A stretch of DNA of 64,000 nucleotides from Clostridia bacterium (GCA_017505465.1 JAFVPE010000028.1:1-64000); one strand, 5' to 3'. Counted from the first letter of the stretch, positions 1 to 9,774 are shown. The notes: generated from the letters alone by a model not told the origin. Translations and numbers: made by a program.

Positions 1-579
1 TCCGAAACTATCTCTTTCGAGAACGTTCAACTCATGGGTGAAATGATCACCTTGAAAACCTTACGCGGTCGCTTTGCGTATTCTCGCCAAGGTTTAGATT
101 GGCTCTACGTTGGTCTTGTAAAAGATTTGAATCGTAGCAATGACACCGAACACGTATTTTCGGATGCGTATGACTTTGTACAAAATGCCGTTTGCTTCTT
201 ATGCGAATTCGTAGGTAAAAAATTGACCGACGTTTATATGGTGAAAAACGGTCAGGAAATCACCATTAAACAAGCCACGTATTCGCTGGTAGGTCGTAAC
301 ATCGATAGAATGAGCCGACATATTACTCGCCATTGCGACATAAACGAATATACGGAAGAACTGTCTGTGGAAATCGACCATTATCAAGAAAAAGATTACA
401 CGGAAGTGGATAACAAAATCGAACGTTTAGGATTAAAACCTCGTGACCGTACAGTTTTAGATTGCTATATGGCAGGTATGACCTGTAATGAAATCGCTGA
501 ATTCCTTGATATCAGCCGTATAACCGTATGGCGTAGAAGAACACGCGCGCAGGTAAAATATAAAGCGTTGTTTTTCTAA
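1..579 (+). CDS. sigma-70 region 4-like HTH protein of an integrated element (5' partial)
   Basis: The frame is open from base 1, so the true start is probably outside the window; the first in-frame ATGs are at 34 and 43. The last 50 residues resemble sigma region 4 or a LuxR-type helix-turn-helix: a Leu/Pro/Arg-rich entry helix, then EIAEFLDISRITVWRRR and a basic tail. The N-terminal part matches no family I recognise. Such small sigma-like proteins are common in phages and conjugative elements, where they control transcription of element genes. It lies upstream of, and on the same strand as, the integrase, separated by about 200 bp. The AT-rich codon use resembles the integrase rather than the housekeeping genes after 2.4 kb. 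DNA-binding role inferred from the HTH only. Confidence 0.6.
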   Translation, partial: SETISFENVQLMGEMITLKTLRGRFAYSRQGLDWLYVGLVKDLNRSNDTEHVFSDAYDFVQNAVCFLCEFVGKKLTDVYMVKNGQEITIKQATYSLVGRNIDRMSRHITRHCDINEYTEELSVEIDHYQEKDYTEVDNKIERLGLKPRDRTVLDCYMAGMTCNEIAEFLDISRITVWRRRTRAQVKYKALFF

Positions 580-775
580 AATTTACAAGCAATACGACAA
601 AATCTGTCTTAGACAAACTTAGTCGTTTTCAAATCATTGTGGATATGATAATATACATTCGCTTTCAGGCAAATCCACTTTTACGGCTTGAAAGTCAGCA
701 AGAAAATTAGGTAAAAGTAAACGCGTTTATGTTCCCTGACGAGGGAGCTGACCAAAATTTTCAAAAAGGAGGACA
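580..775 (+). other. integrase leader region
   Basis: There is no ORF of note in these 196 bases between the HTH gene and the integrase. A short stem TCCCTGACGAGGGA lies near 732-745, followed by a strong Shine-Dalgarno AAAGGAGG at about 766-773. Element excision and integration control sites are often found here, but nothing identifies one directly. Confidence 0.4.
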
Positions 776-1996
776 ATGACAACTGCTGAATTAAACTTAA
801 CTGCAACCTACGTAACCGCATTGGCGTCTGAACCCAATGCAACCGAGAAAATCAAAATGCTATTGCAATCCCTTTTCGCTTCTTACGGGAAAGGGACTGA
901 TTTTCCTGCCCAAGAAACGCCAAAAGTGAAAGACGTTTCTTCTATTATTACATTTTCACAAAAGGAGATTTCTAAAATGGATAAAACGTTTAGAAAAGAA
1001 TTTATCGCCAATGGAATGGTGGCGCACGTCATCAAGCGCAAACGCGGTAAAAATGCTATCGTTTACGAGATTCGTTATCGCAGAAATGGATTTGATATTA
1101 GTGCCACTTCTGCCAATCTTGACGAAGCAAAACGTCGTTTCTTAAAAATGACGATGCCTGACGAATTAGAAAACCATCGTAAAAAGAATTACGCAGGCGC
1201 AAAAAATTCCTTCCGCTTTATTACAAACGAGTGGTTGGAATTTAAGAAGGATAAACTTAACGTGCGTACGCATAAAAATTATGAAAGCTATTCTACGCGT
1301 TATTTGTATCCTGTACTTGGTGATTTGATGATATCGCAAATTAAAACGATTGACATCAATAAAATCATGTCGCAGGTTGAAGGGCGTGTATATGAAGACT
1401 TGCGAGTTATTTTGAATTCCGTGTTTAAGTATGCGCTGGCGAGTGGCATCATTACCCACAATCCTATGCTTTTAATTCCCTTCAAAAAAGCGGAAAGAAA
1501 CAGCCGCAGAGCTTTGACGGAAGAGGAAGTGCAGAAAATGATAGAACGCTTAAATATGGACGAATATAGCGATTATAAGCGCACGTTCTTGATTTTGTTA
1601 TTCTTCGGGCTTCGACCTTGTGAGTTGGAAGACGCACACTTTGAAGGCAATTTCCTTATAGCGAGGAATGCAAAACGTAAAAATGGTAAAATCGAATATA
1701 AAAAGATACCCATATGCAAGCAGGCGCGTGAAATGTTGGATTTAGATGCGCCCGTTGTAGCATTACATAGAACAGACGTGTTAAACCGCATTTTTAAGCG
1801 AATTATGGATGATGAGGAAGTTACGCAATATTTTTTGCGCCATACATTTGCAACCGTTTGTCAACAATACGTGCGCCCTGATATTGTGGATATTTGGATG
1901 GGCGACAGCTCTGAAAGATTGGTGGGTAGAGTATATACACATTTTCCCGACAAGTTTATGATTGAGCAAATGCAAAACGTTGTGTTTGACATCTAA
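776..1996 (+). CDS. int: tyrosine recombinase / phage-type integrase
   Basis: Catalyses site-specific strand exchange for integration of a mobile element. From about residue 80 it has an arm-binding-like basic segment, a SAM-like core-binding domain (about 140-240) and a catalytic domain. The first catalytic Arg is seen in GLRPCELE (about residue 280), the second in FLRHTFAT (about 355), and the nucleophile Tyr in GRVYTHF (about 387). Two positions are atypical: the residue three before the second Arg is Tyr rather than His, and the usual LGH motif reads MGD. Two in-frame starts each have their own ribosome site: ATG 776 (AAAGGAGG only 3 nt away) and ATG 977 (AAAGGAG with 9 nt spacing), giving 406 or 339 residues. 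The gene ends 243 bp from the 3' end of a tRNA-Leu gene, typical of an element edge. Confidence 0.9.
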   Translation: MTTAELNLTATYVTALASEPNATEKIKMLLQSLFASYGKGTDFPAQETPKVKDVSSIITFSQKEISKMDKTFRKEFIANGMVAHVIKRKRGKNAIVYEIRYRRNGFDISATSANLDEAKRRFLKMTMPDELENHRKKNYAGAKNSFRFITNEWLEFKKDKLNVRTHKNYESYSTRYLYPVLGDLMISQIKTIDINKIMSQVEGRVYEDLRVILNSVFKYALASGIITHNPMLLIPFKKAERNSRRALTEEEVQKMIERLNMDEYSDYKRTFLILLFFGLRPCELEDAHFEGNFLIARNAKRKNGKIEYKKIPICKQAREMLDLDAPVVALHRTDVLNRIFKRIMDDEEVTQYFLRHTFATVCQQYVRPDIVDIWMGDSSERLVGRVYTHFPDKFMIEQMQNVVFDI

Positions 1997-2010
1997 CGCG
2001 AAAAATAAAA

Positions 2011-2056
2011 AATTCCACTCTAACAGAAATAAATCTGTATAGGGTGGATTTTTTTG
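2011..2056 (+). terminator. rho-independent terminator of int
   Basis: An imperfect long stem (TCCAC paired with GTGGA outside, ACAGA with TCTGT inside) is followed by a T run directly after the integrase stop. Confidence 0.7.
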
Positions 2057-2192
2057 TGGAAAAAGCGCAGCCGTGAACGCTATTATTTTAAAGGGATTGA
2101 GGCGATTGATTTAAGTCCCCAAATTTGTTCCCAGAGAAGGTCGAAAACGTGAATTTTTGCCCAAACCGACTGCATAAACACGTCAAATATGC

Positions 2193-2239
2193 AAAAAAAT
2201 CGGGCATTTATGCGTTTATTTTGCATAATTACCCGATTT
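2193..2239 (-). terminator. terminator of tRNA-Leu
   Basis: A near-perfect 17-bp stem (AAATCGGGCATTTATGC against GCATAATTACCCGATTT) abuts the CCA end of the tRNA and is followed on the minus strand by a run of seven T. Confidence 0.8.
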
Positions 2240-2270
2240 TGGTGCGGTCGACAGGAATTGAACCTGCATG
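2240..2270. other. probable attachment site (tRNA 3' end)
   Basis: Inference only. The integrase gene lies right next to the 3' end of the tRNA-Leu gene, and tyrosine recombinases commonly use the T arm and 3' end of tRNA genes as attB. The tRNA is intact, as expected when the element restores it. The second att copy would be beyond the left window edge. Confidence 0.45.
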
Positions 2271-2324
2271 GAGTTACCCACAAGATCCTTAGTCTTGCGC
2301 GTCTGCCAGTTCCGCCACGACCGC
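2240..2324 (-). tRNA. tRNA-Leu, anticodon AAG
   Basis: The reverse complement folds as an 85-nt class II tRNA: acceptor stem GCGGTCG/CGACCGC with A73 and encoded CCA; D arm with GCG/CGC; anticodon stem CAAGA/TCTTG enclosing loop CTAAGGA, so the anticodon is AAG; a short extended variable arm; and T arm GCAGG-TTCAATT-CCTGT. A73 and the long variable arm fit leucine. An A at position 34 would need deamination to inosine to read CUC as well as CUU. The 3' end faces the integrase and is the likely attachment site of the element to the left. Confidence 0.93.
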
Positions 2325-2414
2325 GTTAACGAACTATATTATATATCAATAGAATTTCTTTGTCAACTCATTTTTCACGCTTTTCAAAAAATTTCAAAAC
2401 TTTTTTCTCCGTGC

Positions 2415-2443
2415 GTATATTCCCCCTTTCTCTACGCACAATA
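2415..2443 (+). promoter_or_regulatory. possible sigma-F/G type promoter of spoVT
   Basis: GTATA (2415-2419), a 17-nt spacer and CACAATA (2437-2443) resemble the forespore consensus GHATR / CATNNTA with one mismatch. In Bacillus subtilis spoVT is transcribed by sigma-G, so the match is meaningful but not proven. Confidence 0.45.
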
Positions 2444-2463
2444 ATTGTAAACGGAGGAAATTT

Positions 2464-3009
2464 ATGAAAGCAACCGGAATAGTTAGAAGAATAGATGAAC
2501 TCGGCAGAGTCGTCATACCAAAAGAAATTCGCCGCACCTTGCGCATCAAGGAAGGCGATCCACTCGAAATCTTTACCGACCGTGACGAGCTTATGCTCAA
2601 AAAATATTCGCCTATCGCCACGTTGGAGCGTTTTAGCAAGGCTACCGCCCGTTCCTTGAACGATTTGAGCGGAAAGCTTGCCGTCATTTGCGATACGGAC
2701 GGTATTTTACACGCCTTTGGCGAAGGGAAAAAGGATTTGGACGGCAAACCCCTTTCCGAAGATATGGACAGAATCATGCGCGAACGGCGCAGCTATATTG
2801 CCAATGCGTCGGAAGGCGGCGATATTTTGCCTATCACGAATACCCACGAAGAAGGCATCACGGCACAAGTTATCGTCCCTATCGTTTCGGGCGGGGATTG
2901 TCTTGGCGCAGTTGCCGTTCTTTCCAAAGAAGACGGCGCGCGTATGGATGGAAGCGATATGAATCTCGCCCGTCTTACCGCCGACATTTTAGCCAATCAA
3001 TTTGAATAA
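2464..3009 (+). CDS. spoVT: stage V sporulation protein T
   Basis: Transcription regulator of late forespore genes. The N-terminal 50 residues are an AbrB swapped-hairpin DNA-binding domain (MKATGIVRRIDELGRVVIPK, then EIRRTLRIKEGDPLEIF), and residues 55-180 are a GAF-like domain, the standard SpoVT layout; 181 residues is the usual length. The start is set by CGGAGGAAA seven bases upstream. In Bacillus the gene is next to yabM and yabN; here those relatives lie 35 kb away at 38.8-41.6 kb, so the cluster has been split. The gene ends in TTT GAA TAA directly followed by the GGGGCAGG palindrome. It indicates an endospore former. Confidence 0.95.
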   Translation: MKATGIVRRIDELGRVVIPKEIRRTLRIKEGDPLEIFTDRDELMLKKYSPIATLERFSKATARSLNDLSGKLAVICDTDGILHAFGEGKKDLDGKPLSEDMDRIMRERRSYIANASEGGDILPITNTHEEGITAQVIVPIVSGGDCLGAVAVLSKEDGARMDGSDMNLARLTADILANQFE

Positions 3010-3010
3010 A

Positions 3011-3050
3011 ATGACAGGGGCAGGTATGCGTTGAACGCATACCTGCCCCT
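3011..3050. repeat. GGGGCAGG motif, copy A (perfect palindrome)
   Basis: AGGGGCAGGTATGCG, loop TTGAA, then the exact inverse (3016-3050), preceded by ATGAC right after the spoVT stop. It may act as a weak terminator (CTTTTC follows), but the same sequence recurs elsewhere, also inside genes; see findings. Confidence 0.85.
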
Positions 3051-3098
3051 CTTTTCACTATTCCGTAAGTTTTCATTCGAATTGCACATAATAACGGT

Positions 3099-3863
3099 AT
3101 GCCTTCCGTATATACACACTATCTCGTTGCACGAGAAACCTATAAATTATTACCGCCCGACCTACAAGAAAGCTTGCGTCCCCATCTATCCCTGTACTTT
3201 TTCGGTGCGCAGGGCGCAGACTTTTGTTTCTTTTACCGTTTTGCAAATCCAAGAAAACGCAACCTTGGCTCTTATTTGCACCGCAAGGGCGGTTACGACG
3301 CCTTCCGTCTTTTACAGCACTTTTCAAGGCGGGATACCGCCCTATTTGCCTATGCTTTGGGCTTTATTACCCACTATGCCGTGGACACCGTTTTTCACCC
3401 GTTCGTGTATGCCGTTTCGGGAAAATCCCTTTTATTACACTCCCGAGTGGAAGGAGCGTTAGACGCCTTGTACGTCAAAAAATATACGGACGTGAAAACG
3501 GATAGCTTCGCTCCCTTTTTTCGCAAAAAACTAACGGAAGAGGAAACGAACGCTCTGTTTTTATACTACGCAACCGTGGCGGAGCACGCAAGCTTTCCAA
3601 CCATCATAAAGCCTTCGTTTTTGCGTGCCATTTCTATGTTCAACGCATATATGCCCCTATCCTTTTCCATTTTCGGAGAGCGAAAACCACAGCTCATTCA
3701 CGCGCTATTCGGCAAGGACGGAACGGACAAAAAAGCGTCGGCTTTATTCCAAAACACTGTGGAAAAATCCCTTTCGCTCATCGGTGCGTTTTGCACGGCG
3801 AAAGACGCTCACGAGCCATTGCCCAAAGCGCTTTTTGGCAAAAGCTATCTAACGGGCGAATAA
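3099..3863 (+). CDS. zinc-dependent phospholipase C family protein
   Basis: The protein (254 residues) starts MPSVYTHYLVARE and has GAQGADFCFF near residue 36 and GFITHYAVDTVFHPFVY near 88-104. The spaced His and Asp residues match the metal site of the zinc-dependent phospholipase C / S1-P1 nuclease fold. There is no signal peptide, so it is probably cytoplasmic; bacterial members of this type are mostly uncharacterised and need not act on phospholipids. No Shine-Dalgarno is visible; a CATAAT hexamer ends 7 nt before the ATG, so the mRNA may be leaderless. A GTTCAACGCATATATGCCCC stretch at 3639 resembles the dispersed motif. Confidence 0.75.
   Translation: MPSVYTHYLVARETYKLLPPDLQESLRPHLSLYFFGAQGADFCFFYRFANPRKRNLGSYLHRKGGYDAFRLLQHFSRRDTALFAYALGFITHYAVDTVFHPFVYAVSGKSLLLHSRVEGALDALYVKKYTDVKTDSFAPFFRKKLTEEETNALFLYYATVAEHASFPTIIKPSFLRAISMFNAYMPLSFSIFGERKPQLIHALFGKDGTDKKASALFQNTVEKSLSLIGAFCTAKDAHEPLPKALFGKSYLTGE
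3639..3660 (-). repeat. GGGGCAGG motif, copy I (degenerate, inside gene)
   Basis: On the minus strand it reads GGGGCATATATGCGTTGAAC, matching the core with two changes. It lies antisense within the phospholipase-family gene and codes for FNAYMPLS there. Confidence 0.5.
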
Positions 3864-3893
3864 AAAAGGCGAGCCGCTTGGCTCGCCCTTTGC
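3863..3893. terminator. bidirectional terminator
   Basis: GGCGAGCC-GCTT-GGCTCGCC with an A run on the left and CTTT on the right. It serves the phospholipase-family gene on the plus strand and the CvpA-like gene on the minus strand (T run on minus). Confidence 0.85.
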
Positions 3894-3903
3894 ATTGTTA
3901 TGA

Positions 3904-5151
3904 TTAGTTACCTTTTACAAGCTCCAAGAACTTTTGAATCAAAGGTTCCATATAGATTTCCATACTTTCGTACAAGCTATTGGAAAGGGTTGCTTTTTCG
4001 CTCAATACGTCGCGGACATGCAATACGCCGAAGAAATCGAAACCGTACGCAATCGCCCAAAGGGTAAGGATGATCATCGCGCCGAGTACGAGCATCAAAA
4101 TGCTACCCATAATGCCGTCGAAGCTATAATTGATAACGTTGCCTTCCACCTTTTTCACGAGCTTATTCGCAAGAATTGCAAGCACGAATACGATGCCAAG
4201 GTTCAATACGCTAAGTACCAAGCCTGCGAACATTCTACCGCCAACTTCGTCCAAACGGGTAGTAAACGGCGTTGCAATGCTTTCGCATCTTGCTACGAAC
4301 ACGGAGAGGAAATGCCATTCGTCCGCCATTCTCGAGAAGGGCAAACCAAAGCCGAATACGATAGCCGCAAGCGCCCCGCCAACGATAACGAAAAGGCGCA
4401 AGCTACGCAAGAAGCCCTTTCTCCAACCGATGATTGCAAACCCGATCATCACGCCGATCGTAATGAAATCAAACGCATATTTCAATGCAAAATCAGTGAG
4501 CTTTTGACCTGCGTTCGTGCTCAAATACGAACCGATATTCCAATTCACCATATCCGTTGCATAAACGGCAAGCAAGAAAACGGACGCAAGGGTTGCAAGC
4601 ACCATTGCGGTGTTGAGCATACAAATCAAGCCGCCGAAAAGACGGGATACCACGTGGGGGGGATCTGCCTTTTTCTTTGCTTTTGCAGGCGCTTCCGTTT
4701 CTTCCGCTTCTTCGTCTTGGCTAGGATCATATTCCTTGAAGAGAACGTTCCCCTGCTTGTCGTATTCGTAAGAATTCGGAGCAAAGCGAGCCTCGTCGCC
4801 GCGCGTGCGTTTTGCGTGGAAACGAGCGGCAAGAATACCGTGCACGATGAGTGCGATGATTGCGCAAAGCGCAAGCAAAATCAAATTCAAAATCAACGAA
4901 GCGACCTGCGGCGTAAATTTGATTTCCAAAAGACGGATAAAGATGCTGTCTTGCAACAACCAACTAAACACAAGGAAACAAACGCCGGCGAACGCCCAAA
5001 CGATGCCGCCCCAAGTTACTTTACGTACGCCCTTCATACAACCAATGAAGAACGCTGCAACCAAAATGATTGCGCCGATAATACCGAAAATCAAAGGCGT
5101 GTGCTTCGCCAACCAAGCCGAAGCGCTAAGTAGTGCATTTAACGAATACAT
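3904..5151 (-). CDS. CvpA-like multi-pass membrane protein
   Basis: A 415-residue integral membrane protein of about 9-10 hydrophobic segments. The second half carries GWRKGFLRSLRLFVIVGGALAA, typical of the CvpA/colicin V production family, and the first half has a similar basic turn (GCMKGVRKVTWG) after its second helix, so the protein looks like two CvpA-type units joined by a charged cytoplasmic linker (QDEEAEETEAPAKAKKK). An ATG at 5163 overlaps the glnS stop, but GGAGGAATTT points to ATG 5151 as the real start. It is the last gene of the fhs-glnS-cvpA series. CvpA proteins have been linked to envelope integrity and purine or colicin phenotypes; the exact role here is unknown. Confidence 0.6.
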   Translation of the reverse strand: MYSLNALLSASAWLAKHTPLIFGIIGAIILVAAFFIGCMKGVRKVTWGGIVWAFAGVCFLVFSWLLQDSIFIRLLEIKFTPQVASLILNLILLALCAIIALIVHGILAARFHAKRTRGDEARFAPNSYEYDKQGNVLFKEYDPSQDEEAEETEAPAKAKKKADPPHVVSRLFGGLICMLNTAMVLATLASVFLLAVYATDMVNWNIGSYLSTNAGQKLTDFALKYAFDFITIGVMIGFAIIGWRKGFLRSLRLFVIVGGALAAIVFGFGLPFSRMADEWHFLSVFVARCESIATPFTTRLDEVGGRMFAGLVLSVLNLGIVFVLAILANKLVKKVEGNVINYSFDGIMGSILMLVLGAMIILTLWAIAYGFDFFGVLHVRDVLSEKATLSNSLYESMEIYMEPLIQKFLELVKGN

Positions 5152-5162
5152 AAATTCCTCCA

Positions 5163-6797
<1,635 letters not shown>

Positions 6798-6822
6798 ACT
6801 AAACTCACTATACAGTTGGTGT

Positions 6823-7037
6823 CAAGAGGCGATGCCTCTTGCAAAGGTGCAGGGCGAGCTGCCCTGACAAGACGTGGAGCGGAGCTCCGCAATGATAGCT
6901 CATGAAAAGCAAGCTTTGCTTGCGTCCACACCGCGAAGCGGTCAACGCCTACGGCGTAATTGCGCAAAACTGCGTTTTGCTTGCTTGGGCATCCTTTTAT
7001 AGGCTTTACCCATACCCACCAAAGGCACCGCCTTTGG
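6823..7037. repeat. short-loop hairpin array 1 (fhs-glnS gap)
   Basis: Eight consecutive hairpins: CAAGAGGC-GAT-GCCTCTTG (6823), CAGGGC-GAGCT-GCCCTG (6850), GCGGAGCTCCGC (6879), GCAAGC-TTT-GCTTGC (6909), ACCGC-GAA-GCGGT (6930), ACGCC-TAC-GGCGT (6945), GCAAAAC-TGC-GTTTTGC (6964) and CCAAAGGC-ACC-GCCTTTGG (7019). Six have 3-nt loops. Together with the 5' and 3' flanks they fill the 272-bp gap between two minus-strand genes. A relative lies between gyrB and gyrA. Confidence 0.9.
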
Positions 7038-7069
7038 AAACTGCAAGGATGTTACGCCCTTGACTCTTG

Positions 7070-8725
7070 TTAGGATAAACCGACGATGGTGCCGTCGGAA
7101 AGAAGGTCGATCTTTTCCGCCGCAGGGTGCGCGCCAAGACCGGGCATTAACATGATTTTACCTGCAATCGCTACGATAAAACCTGCGCCCCCCTTCAATA
7201 CGACGTCGCGTACCGTCACGCGGAAGCCTTCCGGTCTGCCCAAAAGCTCTGCGTTGTCGGAAAGGGAATATTGCGTTTTCGCAATGATAACGGGCAAGTT
7301 ACCGCAACCCTTTTCTTCTATCGTCTTAATCTTCGCAAGCGCTTCTTCCGAGAAATCCACGCCGTCCGCTCCGTAAATCTTCTTTGCCACGTTTTCAATC
7401 TTCTCGCAAACGCCTTCGTCCAATTCGTAGGGATGACAAAGCTTGGACGGAATTTCACAAGCCTTCACGACTTCTTCCGCAAGCTCCTTGCCCCCTTCGC
7501 CGCCCTTTAAGAATACGTCGGTAAATACCGCAACCGAGCCTGCTTCGCGTACCGTCTTGATGACCAAATCCGTTTCCGCCTGCGTATCCGTGAAAAATCT
7601 ATTCATCGCAACCACAACGGGTTTCTTGTACACGTTTTTAACGTTTTCAATATGTTTCAAAAGGTTAGGCATACCCTTTTCCAACGCTTCCAAGTTCTCT
7701 TGGGAGAGCGTTGCTTTGTCTGCGCCGCCGTGGAGCTTCAATGCCTTCACCGTCGCAACGATCACCACACAATTGGGCTCGATGCCTGCCGCCCGACACT
7801 TTGTGTCGAGAAACTTTTCCGCACCGAGATCTGCGCCAAAGCCTGCTTCCGTTACCGCATAATCCGCAAGGCTCATCGCCGCATACGTTGCTTGTACACT
7901 GTTACAGCCGTGTGCAATGTTCGCAAACGGTCCGCCGTGGATAATCGCAGGCGTATGCTCGAGCGTTTGCACAAGGTTGGGCTTCATCGCTTCCTTCAAA
8001 AGCACCGCCATCGAGCCGACTGCACCGGGAATATCCTTCGCTCTTACGTACTCGCCGTCCGTGTTCAAGCCAACGATGATGTTGCCAAGACGCTTTTTCA
8101 AATCGTCAACGTCCGTTGCAAGGCACAAGACCGCCATAATCTCGCTCGCCGCCGTGATGTCGAAATGATCTTCTCTTTCTACCCCTCTACCCTTTCCGCC
8201 GATGGTGATATTGATAAGCTGACGCTCGTTCATATCCATACAACGGTGGAAATAAATGTTATTCACGTCGATTTTAAGCTCGTTGCCACGGAAAATATGG
8301 TTATCCATGAGCGCACAAAGCAAATTGTTCGCCGCCGTGATGGCGTGCAAATCTCCCGTAAAATGTAAGTTGATGTCCGCCATGGGCACGACTTGTGCAT
8401 AACCGCCGCCCGCTGCGCCGCCCTTGATACCAAAGACGGGGCCAAGCGAAGGCTCGCGAAGGGCAAGACAAGCGCTCTTACCAATTTTGGAAAGCCCGTC
8501 CGCAAGACCGATGGAAACGGTGGTTTTTCCCTCGCCCGAAGCGGTGGGATTGATCGCCGTCACCAAAATGAGCTTCGCATTTCTCTTCGCGTCCTTGGGC
8601 AAAGAGATTTTCGCCTTATATTTGCCGTACATTTCAAGCTCGTTTTCCGTAAGGTTGAGCTTCTTCGCAACTTCTCGAATGTCGATAAGCTGTGCGGACT
8701 CTGCAATTTCAATATCAGTAAGCAT
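7070..8725 (-). CDS. fhs: formate-tetrahydrofolate ligase
   Basis: ATP-dependent formation of 10-formyl-THF from formate, used in one-carbon metabolism and in the Wood-Ljungdahl pathway of many Clostridia. The N-terminal P-loop is seen in [16 protein letters not shown] (about residues 66-81), followed by [24 protein letters not shown] in overlapping segments typical of the family. 551 residues, the normal length. A TTG nine bases upstream is too close to GGAG, so ATG 8725 (11 nt from GGAG) is preferred. No other Wood-Ljungdahl genes are nearby. The gene is followed by a hairpin array and then glnS on the same strand. Confidence 0.96.
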   Translation of the reverse strand: MLTDIEIAESAQLIDIREVAKKLNLTENELEMYGKYKAKISLPKDAKRNAKLILVTAINPTASGEGKTTVSIGLADGLSKIGKSACLALREPSLGPVFGIKGGAAGGGYAQVVPMADINLHFTGDLHAITAANNLLCALMDNHIFRGNELKIDVNNIYFHRCMDMNERQLINITIGGKGRGVEREDHFDITAASEIMAVLCLATDVDDLKKRLGNIIVGLNTDGEYVRAKDIPGAVGSMAVLLKEAMKPNLVQTLEHTPAIIHGGPFANIAHGCNSVQATYAAMSLADYAVTEAGFGADLGAEKFLDTKCRAAGIEPNCVVIVATVKALKLHGGADKATLSQENLEALEKGMPNLLKHIENVKNVYKKPVVVAMNRFFTDTQAETDLVIKTVREAGSVAVFTDVFLKGGEGGKELAEEVVKACEIPSKLCHPYELDEGVCEKIENVAKKIYGADGVDFSEEALAKIKTIEEKGCGNLPVIIAKTQYSLSDNAELLGRPEGFRVTVRDVVLKGGAGFIVAIAGKIMLMPGLGAHPAAEKIDLLSDGTIVGLS

Positions 8726-8830
8726 ACTTGACAATACTCCAAAGTATAATAATAGTTATATCATTATATCATATATTCGAGAAAAAAGGAATAGTTCTAC
8801 GTTGATTTTTTGAAATTTTTTGTAATTTTT

Positions 8831-8860
8831 TTGTACTTTTCCGTAGGAATATGTTATAAT
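8831..8860 (+). promoter_or_regulatory. promoter of the PAP2 gene
   Basis: TTGTAC (8831-8836), 18-nt spacer, TATAAT (8855-8860). The predicted transcription start coincides with the ATG at 8867. Confidence 0.7.
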
Positions 8861-8866
8861 ACTGCT

Positions 8867-9739
8867 ATGGAAATTTCGATTTTACAATTTTTTGAATCTT
8901 TGCGCAACGGATTTGGCACGGCTTGCGCATTTGTTTTCTCTCTCTTCGGGGAAACGCTTTTTCTTGTCGTGCTCATTTGCCTAATTTATTGGATTTATGA
9001 AAAACAGCTTGGGGAAAAGCTTGTTATGGTTTCCTTTTCGTCCATGTCGGTCAATAGCTTTTTAAAGGCGGCGGTGGCGCGTCCTCGTCCGTATACGACG
9101 GGGAAGGTTTCCCGATTGGATATTGACGCAGGCCCCCTGCTTTCCACAACCGACCTTATGCCGAACGCTTCTTTCCCGAGCGGACACTCGCAAATGAGCG
9201 CAGGCATGTTCTTCACGGGGGCGTTCCGCTACAAAAAATGGTGGGCTTGGGTGATCTTCCCTTTGCTTACCCTCGGCGTGATGTGGTCAAGGCTGTATTT
9301 TGGAGTGCATTACCCCTCCGACGTACTCGTCGGCGCATCCCTGGGTGCCTTGTTTGCAATTTTTTGGGAGCTTGCTTACCGAAAATTTGGGAAGGCAAAG
9401 CTGTATATTTTTGCAGGCTTTGCACTCCTTTCTATCGTCTTTGCCATCATTTTCCGTACGGATAAATCTATGATAGAGCTTTGCGCTTGCACCGTCGCTT
9501 CGGCAATTTGTTTGCCCATTGAAAATAAGTGGATTCGCTTTGAAAACGCCAAGGGCGTGAAGAATAGAATTTTCCGCGCGCTTATTGGGCTCGTTTGCGT
9601 GGGCGGTGTGTACGCGCTTTTCTCATTCCTGCCTTTTGATTTTCTCGACCTTTTGGTTTTTAAATTCATTAAATATTTCCTCACGGTTTCGATGGCAATC
9701 CTGCCCGTACCCCTTTTATTCAAAAAGCTCAAGCTTTAA
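8867..9739 (+). CDS. PAP2-family membrane phosphatase
   Basis: Integral membrane acid phosphatase of the PAP2 superfamily (290 residues, about seven helices). The three signature motifs are present: KAAVARPRP (about 67-75), PSGHSQ (about 104) and SRLYFGVHYPSD (about 141-152), supplying the Lys/Arg, His and Arg/His/Asp residues of the active site. Likely substrates are undecaprenyl pyrophosphate or a phosphatidate; the sequence does not decide. The start is placed at ATG 8867 rather than an upstream ATG at 8810, because a -10 box ends only six bases before 8867. There is no Shine-Dalgarno, so the transcript is probably leaderless. Divergent from fhs. Confidence 0.85.
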   Translation: MEISILQFFESLRNGFGTACAFVFSLFGETLFLVVLICLIYWIYEKQLGEKLVMVSFSSMSVNSFLKAAVARPRPYTTGKVSRLDIDAGPLLSTTDLMPNASFPSGHSQMSAGMFFTGAFRYKKWWAWVIFPLLTLGVMWSRLYFGVHYPSDVLVGASLGALFAIFWELAYRKFGKAKLYIFAGFALLSIVFAIIFRTDKSMIELCACTVASAICLPIENKWIRFENAKGVKNRIFRALIGLVCVGGVYALFSFLPFDFLDLLVFKFIKYFLTVSMAILPVPLLFKKLKL

Positions 9740-9774
9740 TCGGTCAAAAAACCAAAAAATCCGCCTTGCAACGA

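Noticed and set aside
34..579. Full-length sigma factor starting at 34
   Set aside because: The frame is open to base 1 and no ribosome site precedes 34 or 43, so a partial gene is the safer call.
3016..3050. Simple terminator explanation for the GGGGCAGG palindromes
   Set aside because: A terminator role is possible for copies A and B, but it does not explain single arms inside coding regions with the same extended consensus.
3934..5133. A 399-codon plus-strand frame opposite the CvpA-like gene
   Set aside because: The minus strand has the membrane helices, ribosome site and operon position; the plus frame is composition-driven.
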